Source: DATLFA01 sp035525225 (lineage in GTDB: Bacteria; Actinomycetota; Acidimicrobiia; Acidimicrobiales; WLNW01). From it: DNA of 64,000 nt. The position numbers and the translations under genes were made by a program. The stretch is taken from the NCBI GenBank assembly GCA_035525225.1, contig DATLFA010000055.1:27288-91287 (forward strand). Reading direction: 5' to 3'. The notes beneath the pieces are model-generated. The model had not been told where the DNA came from. It worked only from the letters and a program-made list of their open reading frames with translations, and searched no databases. The stretch's first letter is position 1. Every line of letters begins with the position of its first letter. Of the stretch, positions 44,231-52,887 are shown piece after piece.

Positions 44231-44259
44231 ACGTTAGCAAGAACTTACGTAAGTGTCAA
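44231..44259 (-). promoter_or_regulatory. sigma-70-type promoter with ArsR operator in the spacer
   Basis: On the minus strand: TTGACA (44259-44254), 17-base spacer, TAACGT (44236-44231). The perfect 12-base palindrome ACTTACGTAAGT (44243-44254) starts at the end of the -35 box and fills most of the spacer. The predicted start, about seven bases beyond, falls on the GTG, so the mRNA would be leaderless. Confidence 0.75.
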
Positions 44260-45282
44260 CTAAACTATGTGGCATATCTCGTTCGGACAGGGCCGACCCG
44301 CCTGTAAGTCGCTCAGGTTGGCCAGGGTCGTCTCCGCGATCGCGGAGAGCGCTTCGCTCGTGAGAAACCCTTGATGCGCGGTGATGAGCACATTAGGGAA
44401 GGTGAGAAGTCGAGCGAAAACATCGTCGGTGATGATTTCACCGGAGCGGTCCTCGAAGAAAAGCTCGGCCTCCTCCTCGTACACGTCGAGAGCGAGAGAA
44501 CCGATCCGGCCGCTCTTCAGCCCATCGATCACTGCGACAGTATCGACGAGCGCGCCGCGGCCGGTGTTCACCAACATCACGCCTGGTTTCATGCATTCGA
44601 TGGATGCGGCCGACACGACGTGATGGGTCTCGGCGGTGAGTGGACAGTTCAGACTGATCAGGTCGCTTCTCGCCCACAGCTCGTCGAGCTCGACATAGCG
44701 CATACCGAGTTCAACCACCCGTGGATTCACTATCGGATCGACACAGATGACCTCGCACCGGAAGTGCCAAAGCAGTCGGGCGACGAGCGCGCCGATGCGA
44801 CCGGTACCGATGATCCCTGCTGTCTTGCCCGCCAGGTCGAAGCCGACAAGACCGTCGAGGGAGAAGTTTCCCTCGCGAACTCGGTTGTACGCCCGGTACA
44901 CGCGCCGATTGAGGGCGAGGATCAACGCGATGGTGTGCTCGGCGACAGCGTTGGGCGAATACGCAGGCACCCGCACGACGGTGAGGCCGAGCCGCGCTGC
45001 CGCGTCGAGATCCACGTTGTTGAACCCCGCGCATCTCAGGGCGACGTACCGAACGCGAAGCTCGGCAAGGATGCTGATCACCTCGCCGTCCGCGATGTCG
45101 TTCACAAAGATGCACACCGCATCAGCTCCGGCCGCGAGATGCGCCGTCCGCGCCCCGAGCCGGTCCTCGAGCGCGTCGATGGCGTGATCATCGTGCGCGT
45201 TGGCGAGCTCGAAGCTTGCCTGGTCGTAGGACTTCGTGCTGAACATCGCCACACGCACCGTGCGAACGATACCAACGGACAA
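44260..45282 (-). CDS. D-lactate dehydrogenase-type 2-hydroxyacid dehydrogenase
   Basis: 340 residues. LdhA-like features: MFSTKSYDQASFELAN near the start, NAD-binding GIIGTGRIGALVARLL, catalytic Arg in LVNTGRGALVDT, Glu in LALDVYEEE and His in LITAHQGFLT. Converts pyruvate to D-lactate with NADH, or acts on a related 2-ketoacid. Stands alone. Confidence 0.9.
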   Translation of the reverse strand: MSVGIVRTVRVAMFSTKSYDQASFELANAHDDHAIDALEDRLGARTAHLAAGADAVCIFVNDIADGEVISILAELRVRYVALRCAGFNNVDLDAAARLGLTVVRVPAYSPNAVAEHTIALILALNRRVYRAYNRVREGNFSLDGLVGFDLAGKTAGIIGTGRIGALVARLLWHFRCEVICVDPIVNPRVVELGMRYVELDELWARSDLISLNCPLTAETHHVVSAASIECMKPGVMLVNTGRGALVDTVAVIDGLKSGRIGSLALDVYEEEAELFFEDRSGEIITDDVFARLLTFPNVLITAHQGFLTSEALSAIAETTLANLSDLQAGRPCPNEICHIV

Positions 45283-45325
45283 ATCTCTACAGACCCCGGC
45301 CGTCTCGTTCGACTAAGACGGCGCC

Positions 45326-46188
45326 ATGCAACATCCGCACGCGATCCACAACTGGGGCGTCTTCGGCGCCGATGACGAGATCGGCACGTTGAACTACCTC
45401 ACCTCCGACGCGGTCCTTCGCGGCATCGCGGCCGCAACAAGGGGCCAAGTCCATCATCTCAGCCTGCCGTTGAACCTTCCGACCGGTCGTCGCCACGGAC
45501 GGCCCGAATTGTCGAAGGTTGCGTTCCGTCGCAACGAGGAACTGATGGGGTTCGTCGCGAACGACGACTACGTCGTAACGGAGTCGGTGTCGACGCGGTC
45601 GACGAGTCCGGCTTTGCTCATCGCAACGGCATCGACAAGATCGCGGCGCGCGGCATCGCCGGCAGAGGATTTCTGCTCGACGTAGCCCGCTTTGTCACAG
45701 GCTCGCCCTCGATGGCGTTGCCGAACGACTTCCTGATCACCGAAGAGGTGATTCTCGACTGTCGCTCGGCGCAAGGCGTGGTCGCCGCGCCGGGCGACAT
45801 CGTGTGTCTGCGCACCGGATGGTCCGAGCACTATCTGCTCGGCGACGACGAGGCCCGTGTTCGCCTGTTCGAGCCGTCCCCTGGGAAGCGCTCGTTCTCG
45901 TCACCGGGCATCGTGCCCGAACTGGCCGGACTGGTACAGCGTGAGCAGTGGGCGGCACTCGCCGCGGACAACCCCGCGGTCGAGGCCACGCCCATGCAAC
46001 TCGGCGCGGCTTCGGCGCACGTGACGATCCAACGCAACCTCGGTGTGCACTTCGGCGAACTGTTCTATTTCGGTGGGCTGGCGCCCGCCGCCGCGGACGC
46101 GCAGCAGTGGGACTTCCTGTTCACCTCCGCGCCGCTGTGGATCCCCGGTGGCATGGGCTCGCCTGCATGTGCGCTCGCGATCCTGTGA
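45326..46188 (+). pseudogene. cyclase-family (kynurenine-formamidase-like) hydrolase with internal deletion
   Basis: ATG 45326 begins NWGVFGADDEIGTLNYLT, typical of the cyclase family, and is coherent to FVANDDYVV. The next coherent part (GFAHRNGIDKIAARGIAGRGFLLDV, then LPNDFLITEEVIL, APGDIVCLRTGWSEHYL and VGS-type end MGSPACALAI) is in another frame. In intact relatives the missing ~25-30 residues hold the metal-binding HxGTHxD-type motif. The join lies near 45580. Reading 45712-46188 alone gives a metal-less fragment. Confidence 0.75.
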
Positions 46189-46221
46189 GAAGCAGCGACG
46201 TCGGTCTGCGAGAACGGACGG

Positions 46222-46836
46222 TCAGGCTCCTGCCGCTGCGCGTCTGGTGTCTCGCGCGATCGCGACGCCAACATCCCACCCCGGAGCGCGCGCGTGCGCA
46301 GGTACTGCGAGTGTGTCGATGTCGATGCCCGCCCGCACAAGCGCCCACGAGATGATGGAGTTGCAGCTCCACATCTCGCCCGCTCTGACTTCGTCGCGGC
46401 CCCAGACGAGGGTGGGAACATCCGGGAGCACATCGAACACGCGACGGGCTAGGGCGCAATCGTCGGTGATGCGGACCGGGCTCGCCACCGCGTACGGCAG
46501 ATCAGGAATCACCCCGTCGCGCCATCGCCGAACCTCGTAGCGGAAAATCCGGAACCGCCCCAGCGCCTTCGCCCCCACCGGCCCTTCGGCAACGACGCCA
46601 CGCTCGATGCCCGGGGTTGCGGGGATCGGCGTCATCTCGACCGTGAAGCGGCCTTCGGGGAGCGCGATCTCCAACGCGGAGTGATACACCTCGCGGCGAG
46701 GCCGATGTTGGAGAGCCGCGGTGACCGCCTCGTACGCCTTGCCGTTGAATCGGACGAAATGCCCGCCCGCACCCAGCGGGATCCAGTACAAGTCCACCCA
46801 GCCGGTTGTCTGCGAGGTCGTAGGGTCCAACGTCAC
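46222..46836 (-). CDS. possible permuted papain-like (NlpC/P60 or LRAT-type) protein
   Basis: 204 residues, GTG 46836 overlapping the TetR stop (GTGA). The order of polar residues is His52 (VYHSALEIAL) then Cys158-Asn159 (MWSCNSIISWALVRAGI), as in circularly permuted papain-like folds, where His precedes Cys. The preceding text WVDLYWIPLGAGGHFVRFNGKAYEA in order forms beta strands. No signal peptide or membrane helix. This reading is my inference; no known family is claimed. Confidence 0.55.
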   Translation of the reverse strand: MTLDPTTSQTTGWVDLYWIPLGAGGHFVRFNGKAYEAVTAALQHRPRREVYHSALEIALPEGRFTVEMTPIPATPGIERGVVAEGPVGAKALGRFRIFRYEVRRWRDGVIPDLPYAVASPVRITDDCALARRVFDVLPDVPTLVWGRDEVRAGEMWSCNSIISWALVRAGIDIDTLAVPAHARAPGWDVGVAIARDTRRAAAGA

Positions 46837-47489
46837 GACTCGCCTCGCCTTTCGTGGGAAGGCAGCAGCAGCAGCGGCAGATTGACCGACAGCCATCGTT
46901 CGTAGCGCGCTGGCGTCCAACCGCGTCGCCGTGTCAGGAAGGCGTAGGTATCGGGGTGCACGACGGCCGACATCGTGTCGACGGCGTCGGCGATCGACAA
47001 GCCGGCGCGCAGCGGCCCGCGCGTCCGCAGGATCTCGACGAACGACCGGTGCGTCGCTTTGCGCCGTTCGTCGTCTTGCGCGGCCAGTGCATCGACCTCC
47101 GAATCGGTGCCCATCGCGCTGCGCAGCACGGCATGGGCGGCTGCGTTGCGTTCGAGCACGGCTCGCATCATTCGGACGAGGAGCTGTAGCTGCGCCTGTT
47201 GATCGGGCGCGTCCCGCACCGCTTGCACCTCGGGACGATCGAGCAGTGCCACCGGCTGCGCGTCGCCGACGATCGACATGTCGAGATATGCGTCGAGCAG
47301 GTTGCGCTTGTTCTTGAAACGCGCATACACGGTTTCGACCGCGACATCAGCCTCTGCGGCGACTGCGTCGATCGTCGTCGCCCCGTAGCCCCGCTCGCAG
47401 AAGAGACGTCCCGCCGCGTCGATGATGCGTGCCCGAGTCGCCGCAACTTGGCGGGCGCGGCGGTCGCGAGGGGGCTTGACATCTTCCAT
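46833..47489 (-). CDS. TetR-family transcriptional regulator
   Basis: 218 residues. N-terminal helix-turn-helix: TRARIIDAAGRLFCERGYGATTIDAVAAEADVAVETVYARFKNKRNLLDAY in order; a variable ligand domain. Divergent from the VOC gene at 47572, with strong inverted repeats between them (47492-47538) as likely operators. Coupled by GTGA to the 46222 gene. Confidence 0.9.
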   Translation of the reverse strand: MEDVKPPRDRRARQVAATRARIIDAAGRLFCERGYGATTIDAVAAEADVAVETVYARFKNKRNLLDAYLDMSIVGDAQPVALLDRPEVQAVRDAPDQQAQLQLLVRMMRAVLERNAAAHAVLRSAMGTDSEVDALAAQDDERRKATHRSFVEILRTRGPLRAGLSIADAVDTMSAVVHPDTYAFLTRRRGWTPARYERWLSVNLPLLLLPSHERRGES

Positions 47490-47491
47490 TC

Positions 47492-47538
47492 CGTCAGTAT
47501 AGTGACGACGTATAGATACAGTGATACTGTATCTATAC
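47492..47538. promoter_or_regulatory. TetR-type operator region, two inverted repeats
   Basis: A 29-base perfect inverted repeat (47510-47538) has 13-base arms GTATAGATACAGT around GAT. A weaker CGTCA-N6-TGACG repeat sits at 47492-47507. A TATACT -10-like box is present on both strands (minus 47501-47496, plus 47534-47539). Repressor binding would block both divergent genes. Confidence 0.75.
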
Positions 47539-47571
47539 TGTTCAACTTGATGAAACTATGGAGGCTTCGCC

Positions 47572-48054
47572 ATGAACGACTTCGCACCGGTCCAACGCCT
47601 GAACCACGTCGCGCTCAAAGTGCGTGACCTGGACCAGTCCGTCGACTTCTACACACGCGTGCTCGGGTTCACCGAGGAGGTGGAACGCTTCGGACGCGAC
47701 ACCCTCGCGTTCTTGCGGGCGGCCGGCTCGACGAACCACCACGACCTCGCCCTGCTGAAGATCGGTCCCAACGCGGCCGATGCCAGCCCTCGCTCGGTTG
47801 GTCTGTTCCACACCGCATGGGAGGTCGACCGCATCGGCGACCTCGCGTCCGTCCGTGAGCGACTCGTCACCGCGGGCTGCTTCGACAGCCAAGCCGATCA
47901 CGGCGCGACCAAGTCCGTCTACGGCTCCGACCCCGACGGCAACACGTTCGAGATCACCTGGACGTTGCCGCGCGACGCGTGGGGCTCGTGGGAGACCGAC
48001 GCGCCGATCAAGACTGCGATGGATCTCGACGCAGAGCTCGTCAGCTGGGGATGA
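47572..48054 (+). CDS. VOC-superfamily protein (extradiol-dioxygenase-like)
   Basis: 160 residues, one VOC unit pair. Metal ligands of the type I extradiol pattern: His12 (RLNHVALKV), His80 (LFHTAWEV) and Glu127 (GNTFEITW). The SVYGSDPDGNTFEI block is typical of catechol 2,3-dioxygenase-like or fosfomycin-resistance-like members. The next gene, 48061, is convergent. Regulated by the divergent TetR. Confidence 0.88.
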   Translation: MNDFAPVQRLNHVALKVRDLDQSVDFYTRVLGFTEEVERFGRDTLAFLRAAGSTNHHDLALLKIGPNAADASPRSVGLFHTAWEVDRIGDLASVRERLVTAGCFDSQADHGATKSVYGSDPDGNTFEITWTLPRDAWGSWETDAPIKTAMDLDAELVSWG

Positions 48055-48060
48055 GCGCGT

Positions 48061-48825
48061 TCAGCGCGGTCGGTCGCCGTCGATCGCGATGCGGTGTCCT
48101 CGACGACGCGCGTCGCCGAAGTCGTTGTCGACCCGGTGTTGTGTCGAGCGATTGTCCCAGAACGCGATGTCGCCTGGTTGCCAATCGTGGCGCACAGTGA
48201 ACGCATCATTGGTCGCGTGTTCGATCAGAGCGCCCAGTAGGTGGCTGCTCTCTTGCTCCTCGAGTTCGACGATCCGCTTGGTGAAGATCTGGTTGACGAA
48301 CAGGGCCTTGCGGCCGCTTTCCGGATGAGTGCGCACGACCGGATGCACGCTCTCTTGCACTGGTTGCCACCACGAACGGTGCAACGCGTGCAGGCCTTCG
48401 AGACGTTGCTTCGTCGCCGTGTCGAGGGCGTCGTAGGCGGCGGTCATGCTCGCCCAGTGTGTGGCGCCTCCCGTTGGCGGTGCGATCACGATCTGCAGAA
48501 TTGCGCCCATCGGCGGCTCGGGCGCACAGGTCACGTCCGAGTGCCACCATTCGGCGGTGTTGGCGCGGACGGCAGTGTCGAAGACGACGATCTCGGGATG
48601 ATCCGCCAGCGCGTCGAGCGCCGCGTGCTGTTGAAGGTGACCGAACGCGCTCCCGAAACGGATCTGCTCGGCCGGCGACAGTTCGGCCGCGGGGAGAAAC
48701 AGCACCTCGTGACGCACGAGTGCAGCGCGGAGCGCCTCCGCGGTCGTCTCATCAAGCGGCTCGTGGAGATCGACTCCGGTCACCGTCGCGCCCAATCGGG
48801 CGCCCGTGGGCGTGATGGTCATCAT
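48061..48825 (-). CDS. TauD/TfdA-family 2-oxoglutarate dioxygenase (second of pair)
   Basis: 254 residues. Fe(II) ligands: His95 and Asp97 in WWHSDVT, distal His in RSTQHRVDNDFG; the 2-oxoglutarate-binding Arg follows in RRGHRIAIDG. ATG 48825 overlaps the upstream dioxygenase stop (ATGA). Such enzymes hydroxylate taurine, alkyl sulfates, phenoxyacids and similar compounds. Confidence 0.9.
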   Translation of the reverse strand: MMTITPTGARLGATVTGVDLHEPLDETTAEALRAALVRHEVLFLPAAELSPAEQIRFGSAFGHLQQHAALDALADHPEIVVFDTAVRANTAEWWHSDVTCAPEPPMGAILQIVIAPPTGGATHWASMTAAYDALDTATKQRLEGLHALHRSWWQPVQESVHPVVRTHPESGRKALFVNQIFTKRIVELEEQESSHLLGALIEHATNDAFTVRHDWQPGDIAFWDNRSTQHRVDNDFGDARRRGHRIAIDGDRPR

Positions 48826-49685
48826 GCCGATGCCTCCTTGCTCGAGCCAGCTTTGCTCTCACCGATGCCTCTCGGGCGGTCGCCAGAGATCACCACGCGG
48901 TGCATCACCCGCGTGTCGCTGTAGTCGGCAACTGCGTAGTGCTGTGTGCAGCGGTTGTCCCAGAACGCAACCGAGCCGGGACGCCAACTGAATCGACACT
49001 GGAAATCAGGCGAACGCACGTGATCGCACAAGAACGATAGCAGCGCCGCGTTCTCACGGTCGTTGAGCTCGTCGATCGACACGGTGAAGATGCGGTTGAC
49101 GAACAACGAACGCCGCCCCGTGACGGGATGAACGCGCACAACCGGATGGGTCACGGGCGGATACTGATCGTGCAACGGCCGGCGATGCGCGTGCGAATTC
49201 GTGAAGTCATGCGTTGCCGAGAGCTCGTCGACGATGCGTTGGATCGGCGACGACAACGCGTCGTATGCCGCTTCCATGTTTGCGAAAAGCGTGTCCCCGC
49301 CACACAGCGGCAACTGCACGGCTCGCAAGACCGACCCCATCGGCGGCTCTTGCATGAACGTCGCGTCACTGTGCCAGATATCGGCATTGCCGATCTTGGG
49401 TCCGGGCCCGCCGGTGGTGATCGCGTGCACCTCCGGGACCGAGTCATCGACGGGGCCGCCGAACGCGAAGCGCTGCGGTTGCCCGAAGGAGGCTGCGAAG
49501 TCGCGCTGTGCACGGTCGTCGAGTCGTTGGTCGCGGAAGAAGACCACCTTGTGGGCCAGTAACGCGTCGCCGATCACGGCGATGTCCTCGGCCGACGGGC
49601 GGGACAGGTCGATCCCTGAGACTTCTGCACCGATCGTGGTCGTGAGTGGAGCGACCACGGTTCGGGCCTTCTCCTGTAGACGCAT
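48822..49685 (-). CDS. TauD/TfdA-family 2-oxoglutarate dioxygenase (first of pair)
   Basis: 287 residues. His105 and Asp107 in IWHSDATF, distal His in CTQHYAVADYSD, Arg in HRVVISGDRPRG. Related to the 48061 enzyme by motifs; probably an old duplication. ATG 49685 is directly at the operator GTCTAC and behind a TTGACA promoter, so probably leaderless. Divergent from its likely TetR regulator. Confidence 0.9.
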   Translation of the reverse strand: MRLQEKARTVVAPLTTTIGAEVSGIDLSRPSAEDIAVIGDALLAHKVVFFRDQRLDDRAQRDFAASFGQPQRFAFGGPVDDSVPEVHAITTGGPGPKIGNADIWHSDATFMQEPPMGSVLRAVQLPLCGGDTLFANMEAAYDALSSPIQRIVDELSATHDFTNSHAHRRPLHDQYPPVTHPVVRVHPVTGRRSLFVNRIFTVSIDELNDRENAALLSFLCDHVRSPDFQCRFSWRPGSVAFWDNRCTQHYAVADYSDTRVMHRVVISGDRPRGIGESKAGSSKEASA

Positions 49686-49719
49686 GTCTACATCGTAGAC
49701 GATCGTCTACATTTGTCAA
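49686..49719. promoter_or_regulatory. TetR operator (three GTCTAC half-sites) and divergent promoter
   Basis: GTCTAC (49686-49691), its inverse (49695-49700) and GTCTAC (49705-49710); the last two form the perfect palindrome GTAGACGATCGTCTAC. A minus-strand TTGACA (49719-49714) and TACGAT (49697-49692), 16 bases apart, place the operator in the spacer. Confidence 0.75.
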
Positions 49720-49721
49720 GT

Positions 49722-50297
49722 GTGAACACTCGCGCCGCCCGCCCAAGCAAGCCCAGCCCCAAACCGTCGGGAAGCGACGAAGTCCGGGCCGCCATACTCG
49801 CCGCCGCCGGCCGCCACTTCGCCCGCCACGGCACCGCAGCATCGCTCCGCGACATCGCCAGCGACGCCAACGTCAACCTCGGTCTCATTCACCGCCACTT
49901 CGGCAACAAGGACGACCTCATACGAGCCGTGCTCGAATCGCACGCAAACGCCGGAGCGGGGCTCGCCGGCCGCTCGACCGACCTCGCGGGCACGGTTCAA
50001 GAGATCTTCGCCCACAACGCCGATAGTGGGCAATACATCAAGACGTTGGCCTGGCTGCTCCTCGCAAACGCCCCGATCGAACAGTTTCAAACCCAGTATC
50101 CGACGATCAACGCGCTGCGCGAACTCACCAACAGTGAAGACCAAGAGCTCCACCTACTTGCGGCGTTTGCGCTCATCTACGGCTGGGCGGTGTTCGGCGA
50201 TCAGCTGCTCGCCGCGTTCGGACACACGCCACGAGCGCGCCACCAAGTGGAGCTTCAGCTCGCTGACGTACTCGGCCGGCTCGTTTCGCCGCAGTGA
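49722..50297 (+). CDS. TetR-family transcriptional regulator
   Basis: 191 residues from GTG 49722. N-terminal helix-turn-helix: DEVRAAILAAAGRHFARHGT, ASLRDIASDANVNLGLIHRHFGNKDDLI in order. Divergent from the dioxygenase pair, with the GTCTAC operator between; probably represses both. Ligand unknown. Confidence 0.9.
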   Translation: MNTRAARPSKPSPKPSGSDEVRAAILAAAGRHFARHGTAASLRDIASDANVNLGLIHRHFGNKDDLIRAVLESHANAGAGLAGRSTDLAGTVQEIFAHNADSGQYIKTLAWLLLANAPIEQFQTQYPTINALRELTNSEDQELHLLAAFALIYGWAVFGDQLLAAFGHTPRARHQVELQLADVLGRLVSPQ

Positions 50298-50387
50298 CAG
50301 GCACATGCTGCTCCCCTGAGGAACTCACCGAGTTCGAACGACGGGCCCGCGGGCGCGCTCGCGTACACTCCCACCGGGGAGGGCGGC

Positions 50388-51081
50388 ATGGCGCGCGAAT
50401 ACTGGGGACACCACATTCCCGAGACGCACGAGGAACGGCTCGCGCTGGGCACCGCGCTCATCGTCGTGGATCTTCAGCGCGACTTCGTTCATCCGGATGG
50501 ACATTGTGCGAAGTCGATGGACGTGTCGCACATCGGCAGCGTCGTTCCTGCGAACGCGCGACTGATCTCGCTCGCCCGACAGCACCGCATACCGGTGATC
50601 TGTACGCTCGTCACGCAACATGTCGAGGGCGCGTATGCATCGCCGCGCTGGATCGCGGACAACCTCCGCTACCCGAACTTCGAGCCCATCCATTGCATCG
50701 AGGGCACATGGGGATGGGAACTCCACGACGAGATCGCCACGACCTCTTCTGACATCCTGCTGCGCAAGTACCGCCGTTCCGCGTTCGTCGGCACGAATCT
50801 CGTCGACCTGCTCCACACTCTGCGGCGTGGAAACACTCATCGTGTCGGGTGTCGCCGCAACCGGGTGTGTCGAATCAACGGTACGCGACGCGATAGAACA
50901 CGACTTCTTCGTCGTCGTGCCCGTGGATTGCATCGGCGACGGGACACCCGAGCTCGTGCAGGCAGCGTGTGCCACCTTCGAACGCCTACTGCTGCCCGGC
51001 GATCTCACCGACTCGACGCAGCTTGCCGCAACCCTCCCACGATCGAGTCGCGACTTCGTCGTCCGCGAAGACTCCCCGTAG
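50388..51081 (+). pseudogene. isochorismatase-family cysteine hydrolase, frameshifted
   Basis: ATG 50388: TALIVVDLQRDFVHPDGH with the catalytic Asp, TQHVEGAYASPRW, TWGWELHDEI, LLRKYRRSAFVGTNLVDLLHTL. Near 50815-50828 the frame changes; the rest (CGVETLIVSGVAATGCVESTVRDA with the nucleophile Cys, then FFVVVPVDCIGDG) is in the +1 frame. Length of the joined product (~230) fits the family. Confidence 0.75.
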
Positions 51082-51124
51082 CAACCGCTCGTCGCGGTGC
51101 TACGGGGAGTCGTCCCACAGATAC

Positions 51125-52564
51125 TCAGGCTCGAGTCGACACCTTGGCTGAAGACGGGTCGCCCGCCCCGGGTACGAATGTGCCGAACCCTTCTCCGTAA
51201 CCGGGAGAGCCGTGCTCGAGAATGTCGAGTCCGGCGATTTCTTCTTCTGCCGTGACCCGTAGCCCCACGGTCATCGAGATCGCCTTGAACAACACGTACG
51301 ACGTCACCGACGTCCAAGCGATGATCGCGAGCGCACCGATCGCCTGGGTGACGAGCTGGTCCGGGCCGCCGCCGAGCAGCAACCCTTGCTTCCAGAAGCC
51401 CTCGACGTCCTGGCTGGCGAAAAGGCCGACGCAGAGCGTGCCGAATAGACCACAGACTCCGTGCACCGAGATCGCGCCTACCGGATCGTCGACCTTGACG
51501 ACCCGGTCGAAGAAGTCGACCGCGTACACCACGATGATGCCGGCGAGGAACCCGATGACGATCGCCCAGGGTCCGGTTATCGCCGCGGTGCCGGCGGTGA
51601 TGGCGACCAGACCGGCGAGCAGGCCGTTACCTGTCATCGAGACGTCTGGCTTACCGGTCTTCATCCACACTGTTGCCATGGCACCGATCGCTCCGGCGGC
51701 GGCGGCCAACGTGGTGGTCACCGCGATCCCGCCGATCGCACCATCAGCCGCCAGTTCAGAGCCGGGATTGAAGCCATACCAACCGACGAGCAGGATCAAG
51801 CAGCCGAGGATCGCGAAGGGAATGTTGTGGCCGACGATCGCCCGAGCCTTTCCGTCGGGCCCGTACTTGCCGATGCGGGGGCCGAGAGCCCTGGCTCCCC
51901 AAAACGCTGCGACGCCACCGACCATGTGCACGATGCTCGAGCCGGCGAAATCGTGGTAGCCGGTCGGCAGGATACCGGCGCCCTGGAACAGCCACCCGCC
52001 GCCCCACTGCCACCGCACGACGACGGGGTAGATGATGAGGCTGATCACGAAGCTGAAGATCAGGTATGCCTTGAATTTCGTCCGCTCGGCCATGGCGCCG
52101 GACACGATCGTGGCGGTCGTCGCCGCGAAGGCGACCTGAAAAGTGAAGAACACCGGAACGGTCAAGTTGCCGTACGTGAACGCGTTGTCACCGAGGAAGA
52201 ACCCGTCACCGCCGAAGAACTTGCCGAAACCGTCGAGGCTTCCGCCATAGGCGATCGCGAAGCCAACAGAGAAGAATGCAAGCGCGCCCGCACAGAAGTC
52301 GATCATGTTCTTCATCATGATGTTCGCGACGCTCTTGGCCCGGGTCAGACCAGTCTCCAGCAGCGCGAAACCGGCCTGCATGAAGATGACCAACACCGCA
52401 CAAAGAAGTATGAAGACGTTGTCCAGATTCACTTGAACCGGATCCACGTCTTGCGCTGCAGCCGGTCCGGCCAGCATCACAACTCCAGCCGTGGCCGCAC
52501 CTGTCGTGATCAGAATCTTCATGCGCCAGCGCTGGAGCGCTTGAAGAGCCGCACGTGCCTTCAT
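51125..52564 (-). CDS. amt: ammonium transporter, Amt family
   Basis: 479 residues from ATG 52564 (AGGAG nine bases before). A cleavable-looking N-terminus (VVMLAGPAAAQ) precedes 11 membrane helices. Conserved pore features: LLETGLTRAKS, GGVAAFWGAR after the pore His in SIVHMVGG, VGWYGFNPGSE and the second His in SVHGVCGLFGTL. Conducts ammonium into the cell. A GlnR-type box 104 bases upstream suggests nitrogen control. No glnK/glnB follows. Confidence 0.93.
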   Translation of the reverse strand: MKARAALQALQRWRMKILITTGAATAGVVMLAGPAAAQDVDPVQVNLDNVFILLCAVLVIFMQAGFALLETGLTRAKSVANIMMKNMIDFCAGALAFFSVGFAIAYGGSLDGFGKFFGGDGFFLGDNAFTYGNLTVPVFFTFQVAFAATTATIVSGAMAERTKFKAYLIFSFVISLIIYPVVVRWQWGGGWLFQGAGILPTGYHDFAGSSIVHMVGGVAAFWGARALGPRIGKYGPDGKARAIVGHNIPFAILGCLILLVGWYGFNPGSELAADGAIGGIAVTTTLAAAAGAIGAMATVWMKTGKPDVSMTGNGLLAGLVAITAGTAAITGPWAIVIGFLAGIIVVYAVDFFDRVVKVDDPVGAISVHGVCGLFGTLCVGLFASQDVEGFWKQGLLLGGGPDQLVTQAIGALAIIAWTSVTSYVLFKAISMTVGLRVTAEEEIAGLDILEHGSPGYGEGFGTFVPGAGDPSSAKVSTRA

Positions 52565-52887
52565 GGGGTTGTCTCCTTGTGGTTGGACCGCTGAAGCGGC
52601 CTTCGCGTCGCCTTGTGGCGCGGCGAGGGTGGCGCCGCTCAGCCCACCAAACCTGAATTTCGAACATGTTTCGTGATTGTTACGTCTGCGAGAGACTCTC
52701 TTGCCGGTGTCTGTTGCCCTGTCCACGAGACACGCCATTACACGCCTCCTTTGTGAACATGGCATGAACCATGAGTGCCCGAAATCTCCTACCGACTCGA
52801 CCGCTGGTAGAGCAGAAGCATGAGGGACGGGATGCCGATTCGGCACACGGGGACCGAGTCCGATCGCCGCGTGACTCTCCGCGTCAT
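52565..52887. other. intergenic region between amt and the wHTH gene
   Basis: Holds the GlnR-type box and the amt ribosome-binding site. An in-frame extension of amt upstream to 53023 looks non-coding. Nothing else recognised. Confidence 0.4.
52657..52683 (-). promoter_or_regulatory. GlnR-type nitrogen-control box before amt
   Basis: On the minus strand GTAAC (52683-52679), six bases, GAAAC (52672-52668), the exact actinobacterial GTnAC-n6-GAAAC pattern; GAAAT follows at the next 11-base step (52661-52657). Confidence 0.65.
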
